From GCA-016699105 sp036518915 (GTDB lineage: Bacteria; Patescibacteriota; Saccharimonadia; UBA4664): DNA of 11,359 nt. Where the stretch lies: NCBI GenBank assembly GCA_036518915.1, contig DATDME010000019.1:1-11359 (forward strand). The letters are read 5' to 3'. Under the pieces are notes generated by a model that was not told the origin of the DNA, did no database searches, and saw only the letters and a program-made list of their open reading frames with translations. Positions 7,279-11,359 of this stretch are shown here, piece after piece (position 1 is the stretch's first letter; each line of letters opens with the position of its first letter). Both the position numbers and the translations under genes were made by a program.

Positions 7279-7605
7279 ACCTTATACCTGCTCAATACCA
7301 TCCAACGCAATAGTTCGTTGATTTATTATACTGCTCACGCTTCGGAAATGCTATGAATCTGTTTGAAGCGGTCGTGAAGGTGGCGAAAAAACTTGCATCC
7401 TTGCGGTTGATTTATGACAGTTTGTTTTATACAACATTGACAATCTAATGCGCGCTGCATTACTGTGCTTAATGATAAAGCCAAATATAACCTACGAGCC
7501 TGCTCGCACTTGCTGCCTCAATCTGGCGATTGAGAGACTGTTGTTGCATGGTAGGCGGCAGGTATTTGGTGTCTTCAGATAGTCAAAACTGAAAGGATAA
7601 AACGG
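7279..7605. promoter_or_regulatory. 327-nt divergent promoter region between two surface-protein genes
   Basis: No gene is seen. For the minus-strand gene, TATAAT (7325-7330, read on the minus strand) is a good -10 box giving a leader of about 40 nt. For the plus-strand gene the candidates are weaker: TTGATT (7407-7412) with TATACA (7428-7433) at a short 15-nt spacing, or TTGACA (7437-7442) with a poor -10. A Shine-Dalgarno AAAGGA (7592-7597) lies 8 nt before ATG 7606. The predicted plus-strand leader is long (about 150 nt). Confidence 0.55.
7517..7534 (+). other. Small stem-loop in the 5' leader of the beta-helix gene
   Basis: CTCAATC (7517-7523) and GATTGAG (7528-7534) form a perfect 7-bp stem with a TGGC tetraloop, about 70 nt before the start codon of the beta-helix gene. 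No T tract follows, so it is not an intrinsic terminator. It may stabilise the leader or have no role. Confidence 0.4.
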
Positions 7606-10143
7606 ATGAACAAACTTTCCGTGCTTGCAAAGATTTCTCAGATTCGTGGTCATATCGCCCCCATAAGTTTCGCGTCCCTCATTGCCTTTGCCGGCATGAC
7701 AGGTATATGCGGAAGTGGTCGGGCAGCGGTCGCTGCTTCGTGGCCAACGCAACCGCCGGCGCAGATTTGCGATGATATGTCGGTGCTCTCCGGACCATCG
7801 TCGGCTCCGTCCGGGGCCATCATTGTACCGGCCGGCGACAACTCAGCCATGACACTCCCGTGGAATTCGCCCAGCTTTGCCCAAGCCGGCACAACGTTTT
7901 GGTTTGCGCCGGGTGTCCACACGCTGGGAGCCGGCCAGTATTCCCAGATTATGCCAGGTGATAATACCACCTTTTTGGGTGCACCGGGCGCCATTATCGA
8001 TGGTGGCCGCGATAACCAATACGCCTTCACGGGCACCCACACTGGCGTCACTATTAAATACCTGACGGTGCAAAACTTTGGAGTGGCTATGAGCAATCGT
8101 GATGAAGGAGTGGTTAACCACGACCGCGGCGCCGGCTGGACCATCTCCAACAATACGTTCGTCCACAATGAGGGTGCGGCTGTTATGCTGGGCAGCAATA
8201 ACCTGTTGTCATATAACTGTCTGAAAGATAATGGCCAGTACGGCTTTAGCACGGTTCCGCCACAGGGCGCCAATAACCTCAGCAACGTCACGCTCGACCA
8301 CAACGAAATCGCGGGCAACAATACCGATGATTGGGAGAATCATGTTCCCGGGTGCGGCTGCACCGGAGGCGGTAAGTTTTGGGAGACCACCGACGCCACT
8401 ATTACGAATAACTATGTGCACGATAACAAATCAGTTGGTATTTGGGCCGATACCAATAACGTTGGCTTCCAACTCGAGGGCAACTACATTGCCAACAATG
8501 ATGGCCAAGGCTTCCTCTACGAAATTAGCTACAATGCCCTCGTTAAAGACAACAACTTCTTGCGCAATGGTTTAGTGAACGGCCCCGCCAACATTGGGTT
8601 CCCTACCGGGGCCATTTATCTATCTGAATCCGGCGGTGATAGCCGGGTTGCCAATAGTCACAACTACAGCACAATTGAGGTGACCGGTAACAGCTTTACA
8701 GACAACTGGAGCGGCGTCGTAGAATGGGAGAATGCCGACCGGTACTGCGGCTCGCCCAACAACACGAGTGGCGGTACCTGCACGCTCGTGAACCCGGGTG
8801 TGGCTAACCTGTCCACCTGTGTGGCTGGTACTATCGCCAACGCCCCGTACTACAACGATTGCCGTTGGAAGACCCAGAATGTTTTGGTCCACGGCAATAT
8901 CTTTGCAATCGATAAATCCGCCATTGCCAGTTGCGCAGCCGCTCCCAATTCATGCGGGCTCCAAGGTCTATTCTCGAACTTTGGTTCATCGCCTGCCTGG
9001 TCGCCATATCGGGACGCAGTAGTAGCCAATGCTATTGCTGGGAGCCAAAACAACACGTTCACCGATAACGAATATACCGGCGACTGGCACATCATGGCGC
9101 ACGACCAAAGCACGGTGCTATCGCCCAGCGTTTGGCAAGCTTCACCCTATAGTCAGGACGCCGGCAGTACGTTTGTGGGCGGTTCATCGTCTACTCCTGC
9201 ACCAACGCCCACTCCGTCGCCGACGGTTACGTCCACTCCTGCCCCTACTGCTAGTGCATCAAAGACCTTTGAATCCGACACAAACGGCATGCATAACTGG
9301 TTTGGTGCTAGCGTCACGCAATCCAGCGCTCAAGCCCACAGTGGTACGCACAGTTTGGCTATCACCGAAGACTCACAGTTCTGGGGTGTTGAAGAACAAT
9401 TGCCCCCGGCTGCTCAGGCGACTGCGGGCACGGTCTACACGGTTTCCGGCTGGGTGCGCGCCGGCGCTTCACCTGAATCGCTTAACCTCAGCCTCCGCTG
9501 GATGGACAGTTCAAATAACGGCATCTCGCTTGAGAGCGTCGCCACCGGCACGGCTACAACTGACGGCTGGACGCATCTTGCCGGCGTGCTGACTGCTCCA
9601 GCTGGTGCGGTGTCCGCGCAGTTTATTGTGGCCTCGTCGGGCGGAACTGCTGGCTCGGTAATCTATCTGGATGATCTGGCAATCAGCCCTGTGCCGGCTT
9701 TTAGCAAGACCTTTGAATCTGGTCTCGATGGCATGCAAACCTGGTTTAACGCTAGCGTCGCTCAATCTTCAGCTCGAGTCCATGACGGCACCCATAGTCT
9801 CGCCATCACCGAGAGTGACGCATTCTGGGGCATTGAAGAGCACTTGACGCCCCAAGCGCAGGTTGTAGCCGGCGTGCCTTACCGTGTGGGCGGCTGGTTC
9901 ATGGGATCGGCTACCGCTGAGCCAGTCAAGCTGCTCGTACGATGGCTGGACGACACAAATATAAGCCTAGCGCTTGACACTGTCGCGACTGCTCAGGTGA
10001 GCGCAGACGGTTGGGTCCAGCTAGCTGGCAACTTGACAGCGCCCGCCGGAGCTACCGCTGCACAGATAGTTGTGCAGTCGCCGGGCGGGGGCGCTGCCGG
10101 ATCAACTATTTACCTGGACGACATCACGATTTCGCCGCGTTAG
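7606..10143 (+). CDS. Secreted right-handed beta-helix protein with two C-terminal CBM-like domains
   Basis: An 845-residue protein. The N-terminus is a long basic stretch plus a hydrophobic core (about 18-35) and A-A-V-A-A, a likely signal peptide cut near 44. Residues about 95-500 form a right-handed parallel beta-helix (PbH1/NosD-like): repeating turns with Asn ladders such as I-S-N-N-T-F, I-T-N-N-Y-V, V-T-G-N-S-F and V-H-G-N-I-F. A Pro/Thr/Ser-rich linker (529-552) leads to two tandem CBM_4_9/galactose-binding-like domains (553-694 and 701-843). Beta-helix folds of this type occur in polysaccharide lyases, epimerases and adhesins, but no certain catalytic triad can be named from sequence alone. 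ATG 7606 has AAAGGA at 7592-7597. The CBM-like domains match one in the divergent neighbour, suggesting both proteins bind the same type of ligand. I infer glycan binding or processing outside the cell. Confidence 0.85.
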   Translation: MNKLSVLAKISQIRGHIAPISFASLIAFAGMTGICGSGRAAVAASWPTQPPAQICDDMSVLSGPSSAPSGAIIVPAGDNSAMTLPWNSPSFAQAGTTFWFAPGVHTLGAGQYSQIMPGDNTTFLGAPGAIIDGGRDNQYAFTGTHTGVTIKYLTVQNFGVAMSNRDEGVVNHDRGAGWTISNNTFVHNEGAAVMLGSNNLLSYNCLKDNGQYGFSTVPPQGANNLSNVTLDHNEIAGNNTDDWENHVPGCGCTGGGKFWETTDATITNNYVHDNKSVGIWADTNNVGFQLEGNYIANNDGQGFLYEISYNALVKDNNFLRNGLVNGPANIGFPTGAIYLSESGGDSRVANSHNYSTIEVTGNSFTDNWSGVVEWENADRYCGSPNNTSGGTCTLVNPGVANLSTCVAGTIANAPYYNDCRWKTQNVLVHGNIFAIDKSAIASCAAAPNSCGLQGLFSNFGSSPAWSPYRDAVVANAIAGSQNNTFTDNEYTGDWHIMAHDQSTVLSPSVWQASPYSQDAGSTFVGGSSSTPAPTPTPSPTVTSTPAPTASASKTFESDTNGMHNWFGASVTQSSAQAHSGTHSLAITEDSQFWGVEEQLPPAAQATAGTVYTVSGWVRAGASPESLNLSLRWMDSSNNGISLESVATGTATTDGWTHLAGVLTAPAGAVSAQFIVASSGGTAGSVIYLDDLAISPVPAFSKTFESGLDGMQTWFNASVAQSSARVHDGTHSLAITESDAFWGIEEHLTPQAQVVAGVPYRVGGWFMGSATAEPVKLLVRWLDDTNISLALDTVATAQVSADGWVQLAGNLTAPAGATAAQIVVQSPGGGAAGSTIYLDDITISPR
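9262..10134 (+). repeat. Tandem duplication encoding two CBM-like domains
   Basis: The units 9262-9687 and 9706-10134 are related at the DNA and protein level. Both begin AAGACCTTTGAATC and share codons for W-F, A-S-V, Q-S-S, H-S-L-A-I-T, F-W-G, W-V/F, the T-A-P-A-G-A block and I-Y-L-D-D. The match is strongest in the first 130 bases. The two units are joined by a short linker ending P-A-F-S. This is an internal domain duplication, not a mobile repeat. Confidence 0.8.
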
Positions 10144-10189
10144 TGCAGCGTGTGCCGAGGGCACTCTATTCAGTGCAAATTCCTGTAAT

Positions 10190-10233
10190 ACAAAACAACT
10201 ACCGGCGAAATATCTCGCCGGTAGTTGTTTTGT
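10190..10233. terminator. Bidirectional terminator, perfect 19-bp hairpin
   Basis: The left arm (10190-10208, starting ACAAAACAACTACC) and the right arm (10215-10233, ending GTTGTTTTGT) pair perfectly over 19 bp with a 6-nt AATATC loop. The GC-rich part of the stem is next to the loop and each strand ends its right arm with TTGTTTTGT, so it can act as an intrinsic terminator in both directions. It lies 46 nt after the beta-helix gene stop and 34 nt after the stop of the convergent minus-strand gene, exactly where a shared terminator is needed. Confidence 0.9.
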
Positions 10234-10267
10234 GATTGATATTCGGGTGTGCTGTGTAGCTTCACCG

Positions 10268-11359
10268 TTACGGCACGGTCGTCCCGATGCTATGCCAGGC
10301 CCGGCCTTGGCCTTCGCCGCTGATACCGTAGCCGGTACCGGTTGCGGCCGCGTTAATGCTAATGGTAGCTTGAGCAACATCGACGCCGTCAAGGACTACG
10401 GTAATCGTGGTGCCCGACATCCTCATGGCGAAAGTGTGGTCGCCGGTGCCCGATGTCCAGCTCGCCGGAATGGGGTTCAGCATGGTTAGCGAAGCTGGGT
10501 TCTGCATGTAATTGGCCGCCTCAAACACGGCCACATCAGTGGGGCCAGTATTAAGGAAAGCGGTAACGCCGTTGCCGCCCGCCCACCGGCCGACTAAGCC
10601 GAAGTAGTTGCCGATTGTGCCGGCCGGAATAGATGCGGTAACGGTGTAATTGGCCGGTAGATCGCCGGCGCTTGGATTGAGCATCAGCCGATAAGCGCCG
10701 GAATCGGTGCGTATCAGGTCGCCGCTGACGATGTCTGCGTCGGCGTTGTTCACGGCGAACCAACCGTTGCCGATGTTCGCCATGCCGGTGACGTCCGCGC
10801 GCTGGAAGTTATCGGCGTCAACGCCGCCAGTTGCACTATCAGTCGACACGGTCCAGCTGCGGGATAGCAAGCTGGTAATGGCAGCTTGGCCAGTGGGGGA
10901 TGGATTGGCTGTATTGGTAAGATCCAATGTGCCACCGGACGTCCCCCAACCATTTACCGTGGTTAGGACACCATCAACCGCCGCCTGGTCAAAACTGTTC
11001 TGATTCAGCAGCAACGTGGTGATACCCTCACAGCCGGTGAGGTCGATCGACGTTAGCTGGCAGCTGCTCAAGTCAACTGTAGCATTGCGCCCAGACGGAA
11101 ACTGACCGCTTAAATTGGCTGAGCTATATTGGTTGCCGGAGGCCAATAATGACCGGATGGCCGATGAAGCACTCGACAAGGCGCCCGATTGCTGCGAGTT
11201 CCAGATCCAACGCTCTTGGATAGCGGGTAGCTGAGCAGCGCTAGCCTCATTTATAACAACCTGGTCACGCACGCAGTAATGATAGAGTTGCACCAGGGGC
11301 GCGGTCAGTGGCGCCATAGTTAATGTACCGCCGCTCTGCTTGGCTGCCCGCAGGTCGCG
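10268..11359 (-). CDS. Surface protein with LRR-like segment and concanavalin/LamG-like domain, 5' partial
   Basis: The frame stays open through the right edge, so the N-terminus is outside the window; 363 residues are visible. An internal ATG at 11317 is not needed as a start, since the frame upstream reads naturally into it. Visible residues about 93-149 look like short leucine-rich repeats (V-D-L-S-S-C-Q-L-T-S-I-D-L-T-G-C, then L-L-L-N-Q-N and G-G-T-L-D-L-T). Residues about 182-359 resemble a concanavalin A-like/LamG-type jelly roll: D-N-F-Q-R-A-D, G-N-G-W-F, Y-F-G-L-V-G-R-W, then F-A-M-R-M-S-G-T-T-I and V-V-L-D-G. Such mosaics are common in CPR secreted proteins. There is no catalytic motif I can name. 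It converges on the beta-helix gene across the shared terminator. An adhesion or glycan-binding role is inferred. Confidence 0.75.
   Translation of the reverse strand, partial: RDLRAAKQSGGTLTMAPLTAPLVQLYHYCVRDQVVINEASAAQLPAIQERWIWNSQQSGALSSASSAIRSLLASGNQYSSANLSGQFPSGRNATVDLSSCQLTSIDLTGCEGITTLLLNQNSFDQAAVDGVLTTVNGWGTSGGTLDLTNTANPSPTGQAAITSLLSRSWTVSTDSATGGVDADNFQRADVTGMANIGNGWFAVNNADADIVSGDLIRTDSGAYRLMLNPSAGDLPANYTVTASIPAGTIGNYFGLVGRWAGGNGVTAFLNTGPTDVAVFEAANYMQNPASLTMLNPIPASWTSGTGDHTFAMRMSGTTITVVLDGVDVAQATISINAAATGTGYGISGEGQGRAWHSIGTTVP

Noticed and set aside
10011..10489. Plus-strand open frames across the end of the beta-helix gene and the terminator
   Set aside because: They run through the 19-bp terminator hairpin and over the convergent gene; the composition is that of out-of-frame DNA.
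1..11359. UGA recoding (genetic code 25 of Gracilibacteria/Absconditabacteria)
   Set aside because: TGA ends two well-supported genes at 919-921 and 1287-1289 in ATGA overlaps, so it is a normal stop here.
1..11359. CRISPR array, tRNA, rRNA, insertion sequence or prophage
   Set aside because: No regular spaced repeats, cloverleaf, rRNA motifs, transposase or phage structural/packaging genes were seen; the tail-fibre-like domains alone are common in CPR surface proteins.

Overview
The window looks like a stretch of chromosome from a Patescibacteria (CPR) bacterium, most likely in or near Candidatus Saccharibacteria. This is an inference from content. The genes are tightly packed, starts include GTG, and the large mosaic surface proteins carry short beta-repeats typical of that group. 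TGA is used as a normal stop (919-921, 1287-1289), which argues against the UGA-glycine code of Gracilibacteria and Absconditabacteria. No rRNA, tRNA, CRISPR array or insertion sequence was recognised.

Left part (1-3181, + strand): a copper-handling operon of four genes. In order they are the 3' part of a TauE/SafE (DsbD-like) membrane protein with a C-terminal cupredoxin domain, a 74-residue soluble HMA metallochaperone, a membrane-anchored cupredoxin, and a CopA-type P1B ATPase without its own N-terminal HMA domain. Gene 2 follows gene 1 after 9 nt. Genes 2/3 and 3/4 overlap by ATGA, so translation is probably coupled. The HMA protein probably hands Cu+ to the ATPase, while the two membrane-tethered cupredoxin domains probably bind copper outside the membrane.

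Middle part (3190-4906): a minus-strand DUF1269-family gene that appears broken at both ends, by a 13-bp imperfect duplication near its start and a frameshift in its C-terminal coiled coil. Diverging from it is a + strand exported or membrane protein whose C-terminal helical hairpin resembles the c subunit of rotary ATPases but lacks the ion-carrying carboxylate.

Right part (5095-11359): three large surface or secreted proteins. A single-pass, type II-oriented beta-repeat protein (minus strand) and a secreted right-handed beta-helix protein (plus strand) diverge from a 327-nt promoter region and share the same carbohydrate-binding-like (CBM_4_9/galactose-binding-like) module, one copy in the first and two in tandem in the second. 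After a perfect 19-bp bidirectional terminator hairpin, a convergent minus-strand gene with a leucine-rich-repeat-like segment and a concanavalin-like (LamG-type) domain runs off the right edge. Together these suggest a cell-surface and glycan-interaction locus, perhaps for attachment to a host or matrix.
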